Assembly: GCA_012934845.2 (NCBI GenBank)
Contig: WNNJ02002905.1
Coordinates: 62,001-126,000, forward strand
DNA from: Pomphorhynchus laevis
Lineage: Eukaryota > Acanthocephala > Palaeacanthocephala > Echinorhynchida > Pomphorhynchidae
Direction: 5' to 3'
DNA: 64,000 nucleotides
This document shows positions 43,561-55,905 of the stretch, piece after piece (position 1 is the first letter of the stretch; every line of letters starts with the position of its first letter). The position numbers and the translations under genes were made by a program. Below the pieces are notes generated by a model. That model did no database searches and was not told the origin of the DNA. It worked only from the letters and a program-made list of their open reading frames with translations.

Positions 43561-44860
43561 CATGAACTACTTTAGTAGATTTATTATTAGGAACCACTCA
43601 AACAAATCTTGACAAAAGCATCAGCCATTGAACTAATGAACTGGACATTTTGTCGAATAATAAAAATTGTCGTATCTTTGATTCCATACTATAAATAAAT
43701 TACAATTAAAAGAAACGCGTAGATATTAAAGATATAGGTTTACATATTGTCTAAATATCCTTGTTTGTTAAAGCCGCCTCAGTAGTAAGATGTTGATGAA
43801 ATTACAGACTGACTCGGTTTAACAGCGTTTGTAGCATAATCAATATTATTGTTTAAAACCTGTTTGGTATTTTTATATTCTGGAAAATCAATTATCCAAG
43901 CAAATAATAAGTCTTGTCGACTCGTTATATAATTTAAAATTATCAGTCATTTTATTAATGCGATATCTTCATTTGAAATTATGTTTGTGTTAAAATGAAT
44001 TGTGTCCTTTTTCATGTATTATGCTTATTGACATAGTCTACAAATCTCATTTTTGTCGAAACCGGTTTAGTTGTGAGAGTTAATGATGTTACAGACTCAC
44101 TCTGATTGATGACGTTAGTATCTTAATCAATGTTTTTAATAAGGCACTAAATTTTGTTCTTTATAAATTGAAACGTATGTGTTCTTTAATAAATTTAAAT
44201 ATTCTCGCTTTTTGAAATGTGAATTGTATTTTAATTCTGGAAGCACTATTATTCTAGCAAATTTGGTAACTTTCCCAAGAGCTACGGTATTGAACTATTA
44301 GATTCATTTTAACTGATGCGATCTATTCATCTAAAAAAGTTTTTAAGTTACAGTATTTTTAGATTTGACATTCTAGTCTACATGTTCTCAAAATCTATTT
44401 ATTAGTTGAAACCGCTTTAGTAGTGACAGTTTGATGATATTACAGACTCACTCGGATTGATGTCATTATTAAATCCATCAATATGTTTTTTAAGAAGACA
44501 CTAAATCATATAGTAATATTTTTGTAATACTTACGATCATTATTTATTTAAATATTCTCGCTTTTGAAACCTGTATATTATGAAAATTATGATACATTTT
44601 ATCATAGCAAATGTTGGCAGTTTGAACTCGTTATTAAATCCAAAAATTACAGATTCGTTTTTACTGATGTGATCTATTCAGGCAAAATTAGTTTTTTTTT
44701 GTGTGGGCTGATATCAAATGGATCTTGTATTTAACTTAAACATGTTTGTTTGCTTATTGTCGAAATCTCTTCATTTGTTAAAATCTCTTCGTTTGTGACA
44801 GTTTGATTACATAGCAGATTCACTCTTATGATGTCATTAGTATCTCAATAGATGTTTCTT
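43338..44860. repeat. 1.5-kb direct duplication, second copy 45,748-47,267
   Basis: From GTCTCTAGCGCTTC (43,341 and 45,751) to CTCAATAGATGTTTCTT (44,850 and 47,257) the two stretches differ only at scattered positions and small indels, offset by about 2,407-2,410 bases. The copy therefore looks recent. It carries the KLGAETIEQWLNCNKRRLWT reading (minus strand) and most of the AT-rich array. Confidence 0.93.
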
Positions 44861-45450
44861 TTAATATGACTATAATCTTCGTTATATTGATGTATTGTTT
44901 ACACTTTTGAATTATTTGTAAAATTCTTACATTTCGGAACTTTTATGGTATCTTTATAATAGTGAAAATGTTATCCTATCAATATTTGATACTTGCCTTC
45001 TCGTTTGAAAATTCAAAATATCTGGTTTATTTTGACTGATGCGATATTGAAATTTAAAACCATGTGTTGGTGAATGAATCATTTTTTTATTTCAATGCTT
45101 CCTTACATATTCTCAAAATCTCTTTTTTCTTAAAACCGCTTCATATGTGACAGTTTGATAATGTTACAGACTCAATCGTATTGATGTTATTAGCGTCTTT
45201 ATCAATATGTTTTGAATAAGGCACTAAATCTTATTCTTAATATATAACTGAAATTTAGTTGAACTTCAACTATATTAAAAATGCTTGTTTTTGAAAACAT
45301 AAATGCTTTAATTCTGGAAACAAATATCCTAGTGAATGTTGACACGTTCCGACTCTTTTTAAAATTGACAAATTACAGGTTAATTTTGACTAAAGAAACC
45401 TGTTAATTTAAAATAAGTTTTTTTGTGTAAATATGAATTGTACCATGTAT
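43680..45450. repeat. AT-rich tandem repeat of about 350 bp, 5 diverged units
   Basis: The marker GTGACAGTTTGATGATATTA, CAGACTCACTC-GATTGATG and a following ATCAATATGTTTTTTAAG-type block recur near 43,790, 44,075, 44,425, 44,795 and 45,150. Four units recur in the duplicate at 46,190-47,260. Units are too diverged for a young satellite. No coding sense is apparent. Confidence 0.85.
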
Positions 45451-45469
45451 TTACATTTAAAATGCATCT

Positions 45470-45720
45470 GATTTATAGTTGTTAATCAAAAATACGACCA
45501 TATTAATTATTACAGAAAAAGGTAAAGTCCAATATTTCAATAGCTGCTGCTATCACAAGCAACTACTGATGAAACTACTGTCTAATATGTACAGTCTAGT
45601 ATGCTTAAAGTTCTGTCACGAATTTTGTTATACGCAGCGATTCTGTAAGGTTCCAGATGTATTCCGACCTATACTTTCAATAAAATAACCTCATATTAAA
45701 GTGAAGCCCGCAGAAAATGT
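45470..45720 (+). other. Unclassified stretch with short reading
   Basis: An open 69-codon reading (GKVQYFNSCCYHKQLLMKLL, CHEFCYTQRFCKVPDVFRP) follows TTATTACAG and ends at AATAAAATAA. It could be a 3' exon of a gene or element, or chance. I do not recognise it. Confidence 0.25.
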
Positions 45721-47319
45721 ACTTTTGTGTGAAATTGCCGTATTGTGTGGGTCTCTAGCGCTTCCTTTTTGAAGACTGTTGTCTCAGCTGTGTTTGACAA
45801 TCTTTCTGCCTTGCGACTGTATTCTCCATCGATTTTCCTTGTCCACAATCGCCGCTTATTGCAATTAAGCCACTGCTCGATTGTTTCAGCATTTAGCTTC
45901 AATCGCTTCGATTGTGATACTAGCTAGAGATACCATAAGTTCACTAATTGCTGCTTTATCCATGTATGCATGAACTACTTTAGTAGATTTGTTATTAGGA
46001 ACCACTCAAACAAATCTTGACAAAAGCATCAGCCATTGAACTAATGAACTGGACATTTTGTCGAATAATAAAAATTGTCGTATCTTTGATTCCATACTAT
46101 AAATAAATTACAATTAAAAGAAACGCGTAGATATTAAAGATATAGGTTTACATATTGTCTAAATATCCTTGTTTGTTAAAGCCGCCTCAGTGGTAAGATG
46201 TTGATGAAATTACAGACTGACTCGGTATAACAGCGTTTGTAGCATAATCAATATTATTGTTTAAAACCTGTTTGGTATTTTTATATTCTGGAAAATCAAT
46301 TATCCAAGCAAATAATAAGTCTTGTCGACTCGTTATATAATTTAAAATTATCAAAGTCATTTTATTAATGCGATCTCTTCATTTGAAATTATGTTTGTGT
46401 TAAAATGAATTGTGTCCTTTTTCATGTATTATGCTTATTGACATAGTCTACAAATCTCATTTTTGTCGAAACCGGTTTAGTTGTGAGAGTTAATGATGTT
46501 ACAGACTCACTCTGATTGATGACGTTAGTATCTTAATCAATGTTTTTAATAAGGCACTAAATTTTGTTCTTTATAAATTGAAACGTATGTGTTCTTTAAT
46601 AAATTTAAATATTCTCGCTTTTTGAAATGTGAATTGTATTTTAATTCTGGAAGCACTATTATTCTAGCAAATTTGGTAACTTTCCCAAGAGCTACGGTAT
46701 TGAACTATTAGATTCATTTTAACTGATGCGATCTATTCATCTAAAAAAGTTTTTAAGTTACAGTATTTTTAGATTTGACATTCTAGTTTACATGTTCTCA
46801 AAATCTATTTATTAGTTGAAACCGCTTTAGTAGTGACAGTTTGATGATATTACAGACTCACTCAGATTGATGTCATTATTAAATCCATCAATGTTTTTTA
46901 AGAAGACACTAAATCATATAGTAATATTTTTGTAATACTTACGATCATTATTTATTTAAATATTCTCGCTTTTGAAACCTGTATATTATGAAAATTATGA
47001 TACATTTTATCATAGCAAATGTTGGCAGTTTGAACTCGTTATTAAATCAAAAATTACAGATTCGTTTTTACTGATGTGATCTATTCAGGCAAAATTAGTT
47101 TTTTTTTGTGTGGGCTGATATCAGATGGATCTTGTATTTAACTTAAACATGTTTGTTTGCTTATTGTCGAAATCTCTTCATTTGTTAAAATCTCTTCGTT
47201 TGTGACAGTTTGATTACATAGCAGATTCACTCTTATGATGTCATTAGTATCTCAATAGATGTTTCTTTTTAACGCGTGAATGTTTCTTTTAACGCGTAAA
47301 TTTTTCTTATATCACGTTT

Positions 47320-48250
47320 ACAAATTTAGTGTTTGAATATATAATCCAGACGCTCGTTTTCCTTTTATGGACAGAAATATTTTCTGTATGATGGCTTACC
47401 TTCATCAAATCTATTACCGATACGGATGCCGGTGTTTTTGTTGATATAGATAACAATGTATTTAACGATGAAAGAGAGTTTTTAACGTTGCAGCCACTAG
47501 GGCAGGTAAATAAGCTATCCTATGTATTATTTCAACGCTAGTACCTGAGACAGCCCCCTGCAATTCTTTTATAGTGCCATCATCTTGATCATATGCATTG
47601 ACATAAAGCCACTTTAAAATAGGACTTTCCCATCTAGGAGTTTACCAACACGCCTAGCTGTATTCCCCTAGCCCATTCACTTTAACTAAAGCACTGTCGT
47701 GACATACTTAATTATAGCCATTACACGCGCTTTCGTAAATCCATAAAGACACTCGCTCTCTTTGCCAATCAACCTAGATAATTGTAGAAGATAACTCTAA
47801 ATTGATCCTGCTGCTGGTAGACAGTCTGGGGTTAGTGGCCTCTATTTTAACAAAAATTGTAGGATTGGATTGCGGTTTAAATCGATTCAGCCAAGCTATG
47901 CGAACATAGCGTGCTGGAGTCAGATGAAAAGGCAGGCTATTGGCAAGCCAATATACCACCTCAAACTCTGCCGCTGAAAAATCACTCGCACGCATTATCG
48001 GCCACACGTTATTAATCCCATCATTAAACCTCTTTGTAGCAACTCTTATGTCATTGCCATGGGCGTCTTAATCTACTAAGAGAAAACGATCTATATGAGC
48101 GGGTCGAATCATTGGTTTAACATTAGCGACATCAAACCAAAGTAGATGGACTAATGCAAAACAATTAACTGAGAAATATGACGAAACATCGTATTTGTGA
48201 GAAAGAAGTAAGAAACAAAACATAATTCATGCGCGTATAATTTTTGGGCG
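47320..48250 (-). other. Unidentified multi-copy coding repeat, copy C
   Basis: Minus strand reads FNDGINNVWPIMRASDFSAA and ARYVRIAWLNRFKPQSNPT (48,040-47,870) and WLYVNAYDQDD-like residues near 47,620 (LQGAVSGTSVEIIHRIAYL), matching copies A and B. The left part (47,330-47,500) matches copy B at 42,225-42,400 (GACGCTCGTTTTCCTTTTAT, ACCGATACGGATGCC). Its right end abuts the endonuclease of the LINE at 48.25 kb. Broken and treated as a fossil. Confidence 0.5.
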
Positions 48251-48254
48251 CCTA

Positions 48255-48856
48255 GTGCACTATTTAATGCAGCATTAATCCAACGTGCAGTTATGTCATT
48301 GAAATCACCAAGCACCATGTCGTAGCCGCTATCAATAATCAGATCCAGGAGGCCACGGTTCTTGTGAATCTCCCCTGGACGAATGTAGACATTGGCTAGA
48401 CTGATGCGTTTACAGTTCTTACAGAGAAAAAATACTGAACAAGAATGGGCAAGACAAGAGTTGTTTAAAAGGAGGGAAGACCTTATGGAGCATTTAACTA
48501 AGGTCAAGAGTCCTTGGGAATAAATGTGCTTTGGGATAAATCGAGTAATGTCCTGGGGTTGACGGATAGATCGCGTCTTCTGAAAAACTATAACATCTGC
48601 ATCTCGGCCAGAGAGAACCTAAGTGCAGAAGCTCCTACCGAATTCCACTGAAGAATATTCAGTGAAAAAGGCTCACCGCTACTCAACATTGTGTTAATTC
48701 GGCTATACCGGGATTACCACGCCCTAGACAAAACCAGGAACAGAGGGGTCACATTTCTGCATCTAGCAAAGTCCGGAGCGGGCACTTCCCCGCGGGCAAT
48801 ATCTTCGTTTTCCATACGAGATATCCGCTGCTTATTCTTCAGCATCTTACCAATCT
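48255..48856 (-). mobile_element. LINE endonuclease start (APE), truncated
   Basis: Minus strand: GRDADVIVFQKTRSIRQP (48,600 region), ISLANVYIRPGEIHKNRGLL and SGYDMVLGDFNDITARW (48,400-48,290). GDFN is the APE motif. The reading ends at LNSALGAQ, where copy C of the unidentified repeat starts. It belongs to the ORF1 upstream. Confidence 0.8.
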
Positions 48857-49576
48857 TTAAAGGGGGAATACGTCGGCCGACGCTCCCCTCGTCTTAGACT
48901 CTGGAACAGGCTGAACCGGAACTTGAGATGGGTAGAAGGATATACATAAATTAGACCATAAAGTTGTCATCTGTTCAATAATATCCCTCTTATTTTGTTC
49001 TAGATGGATAATGTTCTCATTAAACATCCTGAAATCAGATTCCAAATTCTTCGGCAACGAATTCCCCTGACCGGCTATAATAGAAGAAAACGTCCCATGA
49101 GTACTAGGTGCTGAACTTGGACCAAGGCGGTCCAGCCGATATTTTTTGAATTTTGAGCATTTCCGGGACCAGGCCGAATGGTCCCCATGGCAATTGTTAC
49201 AAAAGGGAGAAGAGCTACATCTCTCCCCTTTAATTAGGAATGGACAATCTGCCTTTGAGCAGACTCCACAACATTGAGGACTATGACATGTAGAAGACCA
49301 GTGCCCCCAAAAATGGCACGTGTTACAATGTGGATAAGTCCACTGATCCTCTTCAATTATCGTGAAAACTAGGTTGTAACCCAAAAAGGAATTACTTTTG
49401 GAAAGAGCAAGCAATTGAGCTTGACCAGACTCCACAGTCGCAAAGGCGATAGGGATTGTTCGACCATCTTTATTCTTGATTGGCCTGACCGAAGACATTT
49501 TGAACGAGGATTCTAGAAGGTTAATGTCAGCCTCCTCTAAATGAGGAGGGAAATTGGAAATCTTGAGAGTCGTCAA
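48857..49576 (-). CDS. LINE ORF1 with three zinc knuckles
   Basis: An intact 239-residue reading. An RNA-binding-like N-terminus (MTTLKISNFPPHLEEADINL, then RTIPIAFATVESGQAQLLAL), resembling an RRM-type fold, is followed by Cys/His knuckles at residues 83-150: HCNTCHFWGHWSSTCHSPQC, CGVCSKADC, FCNNCHGDHSAWSRKCSKF. A Gln/Pro-rich tail follows. This matches ORF1 (gag-like) of jockey/R1-type LINEs, which binds the element's RNA. The start is Met at 49,576. The endonuclease follows on the same strand. No RT of this copy is present, but the RT at 17.1-18.44 kb could be the same family. Confidence 0.8.
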   Translation of the reverse strand: MTTLKISNFPPHLEEADINLLESSFKMSSVRPIKNKDGRTIPIAFATVESGQAQLLALSKSNSFLGYNLVFTIIEEDQWTYPHCNTCHFWGHWSSTCHSPQCCGVCSKADCPFLIKGERCSSSPFCNNCHGDHSAWSRKCSKFKKYRLDRLGPSSAPSTHGTFSSIIAGQGNSLPKNLESDFRMFNENIIHLEQNKRDIIEQMTTLWSNLCISFYPSQVPVQPVPESKTRGASADVFPL

Positions 49577-49610
49577 AATAGGTTTATTCGTTCTTCATGG
49601 CTAAGATCCT

Positions 49611-50205
49611 TATATATTCTTATATTGCTAGTAATTCTAAATCTACGAATCCAAATGCATTTGGCATAATAACTAGACTGAGTTACAATTTTTAACAATC
49701 GTGGATATTGATTTTTATTGATTTCAATGCTTTTTCTCAATCTAAAATATCTTGCTAATAATTATTATTATTTTTACATGTAAGAGTGATGAGTTTTTAC
49801 TGTGTTGCAAAAACAGTGCTCATTTGTCTTATTTATCTCTAAAAACAATAGTTGTTCATCATTTGCAATACATCATGCTCATCACTCTTGCATGAATTTT
49901 CCTGTGCTCATTTGTCTTGTTTATCTTTAAAAACAATAGATACGCTGAAGTGGGGTAGGCTTATAGGCTTATTTCGGCTGACGATGCGTACCTGTGTCAC
50001 GTACAATCAATTTGAGTCAATCAATGAAATTTACGCAGCTCAAGAAATAAGAAGAAAGACAACTGTTCTGACTTTATATTTGTTATCTTATAATCTTTTT
50101 TTATATGCCCAAGCCGAAAGGAGGAGTGGATTTAATAAATCGCTACATTATTTTTTTTGTTGAAACATTATTATTCTAATAAAACCAAAATAAAAACACA
50201 ACAAA
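49611..50205. other. AT-rich spacer with a 34-bp direct repeat
   Basis: GTGCTCATTTGTCTTATTTA with CTAAAAACAATAG at 49,816 recurs at 49,909 with two changes. CATCATGCTCATCACTC-type words also repeat. The 103-codon reading at 49,852 is unrecognised and spans the repeat. Confidence 0.6.
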
Positions 50206-50209
50206 GTCA

Positions 50210-52110
50210 TAAATCTTCTTGCTACTTATCACTGCAATCTCTCGCATGGTCAAATAGGGCTACCTCTGGTAGAGCGTGGTGCCCTAATGCAAGCAGACGC
50301 GGCTCTGGCTAGTTCAAGTGCGATTTTGATCCTCATTTGCGGATCTCCTCGCTATATGTCCGCCTACCTCGTTCTGTTTTTAGTGTTGTGATTCTTTTGA
50401 TCACATGACTTGCGGCCAGAGCTGCATCACCTGTTCATGCGAAAATCAGGGGTTGGAAGTTGCTGTGTTCAATGCTGGTCATGCGTTCCTCATACTTGGC
50501 TCGTTTGCAATGTTCGTGGTATCAGAATGCTGATGCGGGCGAGTGCGAGTAGGATGGAGCATGCGAATTTTAAATGCTGACGTCGAAGAACGTCAGCTCG
50601 AATCTTCTTCCAAATAGCCCAAAGCATACCACATCCAATCTCACCTCGCGGTCACGACAAGTTGTACTGTGTTCGAAGATTGTCTGAGAGGTAATTGGTT
50701 TTAGTAGAGGCTCGATTTCGATTCCATGGCATACGTTCGCTAGTTCGACAGCAAAAAGTTCTGATTGCGTTGTGGCGAATTATCGGGAGACCTCGCTTGC
50801 ACGAGAGAGCGTGACTGAGCGTAATCCGTGTCTCACAAACACAAACTCGTCCTAACAAATCTGCCGGGTTCCAACCATATCGAGTGCACATCGCCTCTCT
50901 GGATCCGTTTGCTGAGAGGTGTTGGTTTTCTTTTGTTAAAGGGAGAGCATTCAACTAGGCAGATGCACCACTCATAATCGCATGTTCTCTGGCTAATTTT
51001 GTCGTGTCTTAAAGTAACTAAATAATGCCTCTCAATTTTGCCCTGTAAGCCGACTGCCTATGATTAGAAGACGTCTTCTTCCTCTGGTTCTGTTCGTTCC
51101 ATAATACCTCGCTCTGTAAATTCATTGAGTACGAGTCACAAACTGTGCGTGAACATTCGAATTCGATGTCGTGAATATAAGTTGGATCAATTATTCCAAC
51201 TCCACCAAGGCTGAATGGCATCGACAACAATGCTATCATGTCTTTATCTAGATGCTGTCGAGTTAGAGTCGGAAGTAGAAGATCTACCACTGCCTCCTAT
51301 AGCCCTTGCAATTGTTCTTTATTGCAATGTGTAGTTCTTAACAGGTATGTCCATTTCCACTGCAATGACAACACGAGACAAGATTAAGCCGAATGTGAAT
51401 CTGTGTCTCTAACTTGCGATAACCGGACTATCAAATTTGACCACTTCTTCTCTTTGTTTTCAATATATTTTTTAATTAATGTGTCAGTTCCAATTGGGCT
51501 ACCTAGCACTTCGATTCCATCTAGTTTCACTTGAATGTCCCTCATCCACTCACCATAATGCGTGAACGGTTGATGCAACAGCAACTGTGTTTTGCTTGGC
51601 TTTACACTGTACCCGAACATTGGCCCGAATTCTGTCACCGTTCGCCATGCTATACGCAAGTTCTCTATAGATCCCACAAAGTTTGCATCATCTGCGAACC
51701 ATTTTTGTGTAATAAAGGCACACGATTTTTATTAAGTTTATCAGCGGCATGGATGCCATTGCAAACGCGGACATGGCCAAGGGATCGCCTTGTGTGAAAC
51801 CTTCTTTTGACCATATTGTCTTCCCCTCCATGGCTAGACAGGAATCATTGGAGTATGTATTTGCAAGGATGATTGACAGTGCGGGACATATGTGATTCAT
51901 GTTTCTTAACGCCACCTGTCGATTGATTGAATTAAACGCATTGCTCGCGTCGATAGCTAATATTCCATAGCTCAGACATGAATAGTATGTTTCTCTTAGA
52001 GAGTGCACTGCGTGTTCAATTCCACTTGGTTGTGCGGCACATTGTTGAGTGTTTTCCGCTGTCACTTGTATATCCTTACTGATGACCTCTGTTACGTAGT
52101 GGCAATGCAT
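50210..52110 (-). mobile_element. REL-type LINE: RT, knuckle and endonuclease remnant
   Basis: Minus strand 52,110 down: AAQPSGIEHAVHSLRETYYS, ILAIDASNAFNSINRQVAL (motif A), WSKEGFTQGDPLAMSAFAMA (motif B), WFADDANFVGSIENLRIAW (FADD, near 51,690-51,660) and FGYSVKPSKTQLLL. Then VLGSPIGTDTLIKKYIE, MPFSLGGVGIIDP, GRVCVCETRITLSHALSCKR (zinc knuckle), LPIIRHNAIR, and EERMTSIEHSNFQPLIFA near the end. The motif order is that of LINEs with a restriction-like endonuclease after the RT. At least four frame changes or stops break it. It is the longest representative of this family here. Confidence 0.88.
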
Positions 52111-52249
52111 CTAATTCATACACTGTCGGTAAAACTCTATTGATTGTTCACTAACACTATGTTGCGGTAACGCTTTGATTTATTTCTATATATGTTACAC
52201 TCAGTTTGCATGTAGACAGTTTTTTTTGGTAGCGAACAACAAGTAAAAA

Positions 52250-55075
52250 CTTTAAATCTTTATTTGCATTGTGATGAACGTAAATGCAACAAATGGCGAC
52301 GAGGGTGTTAAGAACGAGCAACAAGAAAGATTATTACCTCATGACATGCTGCAATTGGTATTAGAACAACAGCGAACGCTGTTGTTGCACCAATGACATG
52401 CTGCAATTGGTATTAGAACAACAGCGAACGCTAAGTCAAGTTGTTGCTAATCTTCAAACGAATAATAGCCAGGATGTTCACCGCAGTATTCCGTTGTTTC
52501 AGCCATTTGATTCCAAAAATGATTCGTGGCAAGATTATTCAATAGTCAAAAATCTTGTCATGTTGTTGCTGCTCGGTTCGCATTTTCTCAATGCAGACAC
52601 AAATCGAACCAGTCTCATAAAGATTGGATGGCAGAGGCGAGAGGTTTGGCAAGCCGGTGTGCTTTTTACGACGCCTCAATTGTAAATGCTCATCAAGCAA
52701 TCGACGATAGACTTCGAGATTTGATTGTCGCATTTACGCCGGTTGAAGAAATTAGAACAGCTGCACTTCGGTTGGAAAATCCTTCACTCGATGAAGTAAT
52801 TCGAATCGCGACAAATTGGGAAATGACCCAACGTACCAAAAACATGTTAAGGACAAAGGCAAATCAAACGCCTGACGAAGAAATTGGCAATGTCAACAAA
52901 GTAAAGGTTATTCGTAAAAGGGATACACAGTATCAATCGAATGTAGATAAGAATATGAGGCCACGGTGTCCTCGTTGTAATGGCTACAAGCATAGCTACG
53001 AACAACAATGCTGGGCAACAAACGTCAAATTCTACTACTGTAGAAAAATGGGGCATATTCGTTGATGCTGAAAACATCGCAGAGGTGCTGTCAACCGAGT
53101 GGTATCATACGGTAGCCAACGTTCTGAGGAAGAAGTATTAGCCAATTTACAAATTTGCAATGTTAGCCAGAATGGTCGTGATTTTCTACCAGTCATAAAA
53201 GTGACTTTAAATGAAATTCCAGCAGTGATGGAGTATGATACTGGTGCCATGGTCACGACTATATCAAGTGAACTCTGGTCGGCAATTGGTGCGCCACAAT
53301 TAAGTGAAGGCCGATGGCTTCGCAGTTATGGCGGTTCGAAATTAAAAAGCTTGGGTCGATGTCTGCTCAGGGCGAATTTAAATGGGGTCGAAAAGTGTCT
53401 GCATGCAGAGGTGATTTCCGGATCAGAGAAAAACTTATTTGGTCAGCCTTGGATTGAAGCGTTCGAAATACCTTTGTCACCACAAGTACATATCAATCAT
53501 AATATTTCTGTAAATCAATTAGAATCGTCTGAAAGATTAAATAAGATGAAAGAGGTATTTAGTAACGATCTTGAAAATGTAAAGGGTTATGTAGTATAAT
53601 TAAAACTTAGTCCTAATGCAATTCCAAAATGTGTACCTATTCGTCGAGTACCACTGCTTCTTAAAGACAAGTTAAAGAACGAGATTTTGAGATTAGTCGA
53701 TAATAAAGCAATTGAGCCTGTAGATTTGGGACGTGAATTTATTGAATGGGCGAGTCCTATAGTTTTAGTTCGAAAAAAAAGACAATTCATTGAGAATGTG
53801 TGCGGATTTTAAGGCGACAGTAAATCCATTCTTAAGATGTGATACTTATGAGTTGCCGACATTTGAGGAATTGTTGAGTAAAATATCTGGTCGTATTTTC
53901 TATACAATACTCGATTTGAAGGATGCATACGCACAACTGCACATTGACAAGGATTCCAGGAAATATCTTAAAATTTCAACTCCGTTTGGCTTTTACCGTT
54001 ATCGCCGTCTTCCATTTGACTTGTCTGTAGCACCCCTTGTATTTCAGAGGTATATGCACAATTTACTAGGTAGCATTCCCGGTGTAGCGGTTTATGTCGA
54101 TGACATTATAATATCAGCAGGGACGGATAATGAACATCTTAATCGGTTACAGTGTGTGCTGCAGAAACTATTGGATGTCGGTTTGAAAGTCAAGCAAGAT
54201 AAATGTATGTTTATGAAGAAAACTGTTAAGTTCTTGGGTCATATATTAGATGGACCCGCTATTGAGCCGGCGATGAAAAGATTAAAGCAAAAAGAACTTC
54301 GTGTTTTTCTTGGTACAGTTGGATTTTTACAGCGCTTTATTCCTTACATACGTTGCCATTGTTCTGGATTGTACGAATTGACCTCAAGTAGAATCAAGTG
54401 GAAATGGGAAGCGGAACATCAGAAGCAGTTTGATTATGTCAAGCAATGTATGCTTCGTCCGGAGGTATTAGTTCCGTATGATGGCAAGTGTAAGTTAAAA
54501 TTGTACTGTGATGCATGCGAGAATGGACTGGGCGCTGTTCTCTTACAGGTTACAAATGATAATCGCTTTATGCCGATAGCATATGCATCCAGAAAGCTTC
54601 AAGTTGCAGAGAAAAATTACTCACAAATTGATCGTGAAGCATTGGCCTTGATATTTGGTATTTCCAAATTTCGTTATTATTTACTCGGACGAACGTTTGT
54701 CTTACTGAGTGATCACAAGCAACTAAAGTATATTTTTGGTCATCATCGTAACTTGCATAAAGTCACTAATCAACGTCTGGTAAGATAGGCATTGCTATTG
54801 GGTGAGTATGATTATGAACTAGAATTTGTTTCTGGAAAAGAAAATGTAATGGCTGATGTATTATCGCGATTTCCATCCAATACTGAAGTCGAAACACGTA
54901 GAATTTCATCACCCCATATAAATTTATTAGTGGATAACCATCAGTTTAAAGGTGCATCTATGTTAACTGAATTGGCGCTGAGAGAGCAAACTAGACAAGA
55001 CCATATATTAAGTAAAGTTTGCGTATATTTAAAAACGAACTGGCTTTATAAAATCGATGAATTAATGTAGCTTTA
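52250..55075 (+). mobile_element. Fossil Ty3/gypsy LTR element, gag to RNase H
   Basis: Parts in order: gag-like stretch with a zinc knuckle (CPRCNGYKHSYEQQCW, FYYCRKMGHIR, near 52,970-53,060); aspartic protease (MEYDTGAMVTTISSELW, DTG motif near 53,240); RT (FYTILDLKDAYAQLHIDKDS, FGFYRYRRLPFDL, VAVYVDDIIISAG near 54,090); RNase H (LYCDACENGLGAVLLQ, YSQIDREALALIF) and the tether SGKENVMADVLSRFPS at 54,840. Integrase is not present downstream and I found no LTRs. The element is broken, with a handful of interruptions, but still highly legible, so it is of moderate age. Confidence 0.9.
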
Positions 55076-55255
55076 CAGTTGTCGACGGTCAGAGTTATTC
55101 CCTTATTGATGACGGTCGCGGATGTAAGCTTTGTAGTAACTCGAAAACACTCGATCCGTTTTTAATGCCATCTGGACGAAGCGTTTGCGAAATGTGTTGC
55201 TCCTCTAAAATCGCGGAAGAGGCTGCAATGCTGCCCGCTGTAATCATTTGACTGT
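55076..55255 (+). other. Short Cys-rich reading
   Basis: After TTTACAG an open stretch reads TVVDGQSYSLIDDGRG, CKLCSNSKTLDPFLMPSG, VCEMCCSSKIAEEA and ends at TGA 55,250. Two CxxC pairs 22 residues apart suggest a zinc-binding module. It may be part of a host exon or of an element. Not recognised. Confidence 0.3.
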
Positions 55256-55905
55256 ATTGTCTACCCCTTTCCACCTGTCCCTTGTCATGTTTGGTTTGAC
55301 GACTTTTGCTTTACAATATGTTCGCTTGTATATCTCCTCCAATTTCCCTACTTGCCATAATAGCATACGCCTTTCCATTGTTTTCCTTACTATAGAAATT
55401 TTTCTTGAAGGGGTGCGTTGGAGAATACATTGAGTAAAAATCATCGCTTTCTTCAAAGCTACTTTCTTCGTCTGAGACATGTCAGCCACTGCACGAAAAA
55501 ATGTAGCCAGTGTCAATGAAATCATTGCTTGCCCCGCAAAGCGGCAGACGAAATAAGTTCGGTTTCCAGTGTATAACAATCTTGTTCAATGCTTGACTCT
55601 GTTAAGTTCGTCTGAATGTTGGTTGGTGCGAAGTCGGCCACGGCGTATTGGCCATTGTGTGTACGAAAATTTGCTGTAACGACGCCCTAGCTTTTTAATA
55701 GATCCGGAGCTATATGATGAACTGATTGGCACTCTTGAATTCCGGTTATTAGTGACAGTTGGCGATTTCTGCAATTCGGGGCGAGACAATCGACACCACA
55801 CTTGTTCGATTTTGCGCAGCGAAATCCTTTGCAAACAGCGCCCTGACTATTGCAGTTGCAGCAACGTATATGAGTTGCAGGCTTTCCTCGAGGCATTGTC
55901 AGAGC
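55245..55905 (-). mobile_element. REL-type LINE N-terminal region
   Basis: Minus strand 55,896-55,687 starts MPRGKPATHIRCCNCNSQGA and continues with VCKGFRCAKSNKCGVDCLAP and NCRNRQ. This is a Cys-rich module (C-x2-C, C, C, C, C-x4-C) known at the N-terminus of many animal REL-type LINE proteins. A second reading (55,579-55,244) contains ERRMLLWQVGKLEEIYKRT, the segment that usually precedes the RT. The RT itself is absent here. It may be the 5' part of the family seen at 50.2-52.1 kb. Confidence 0.65.
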
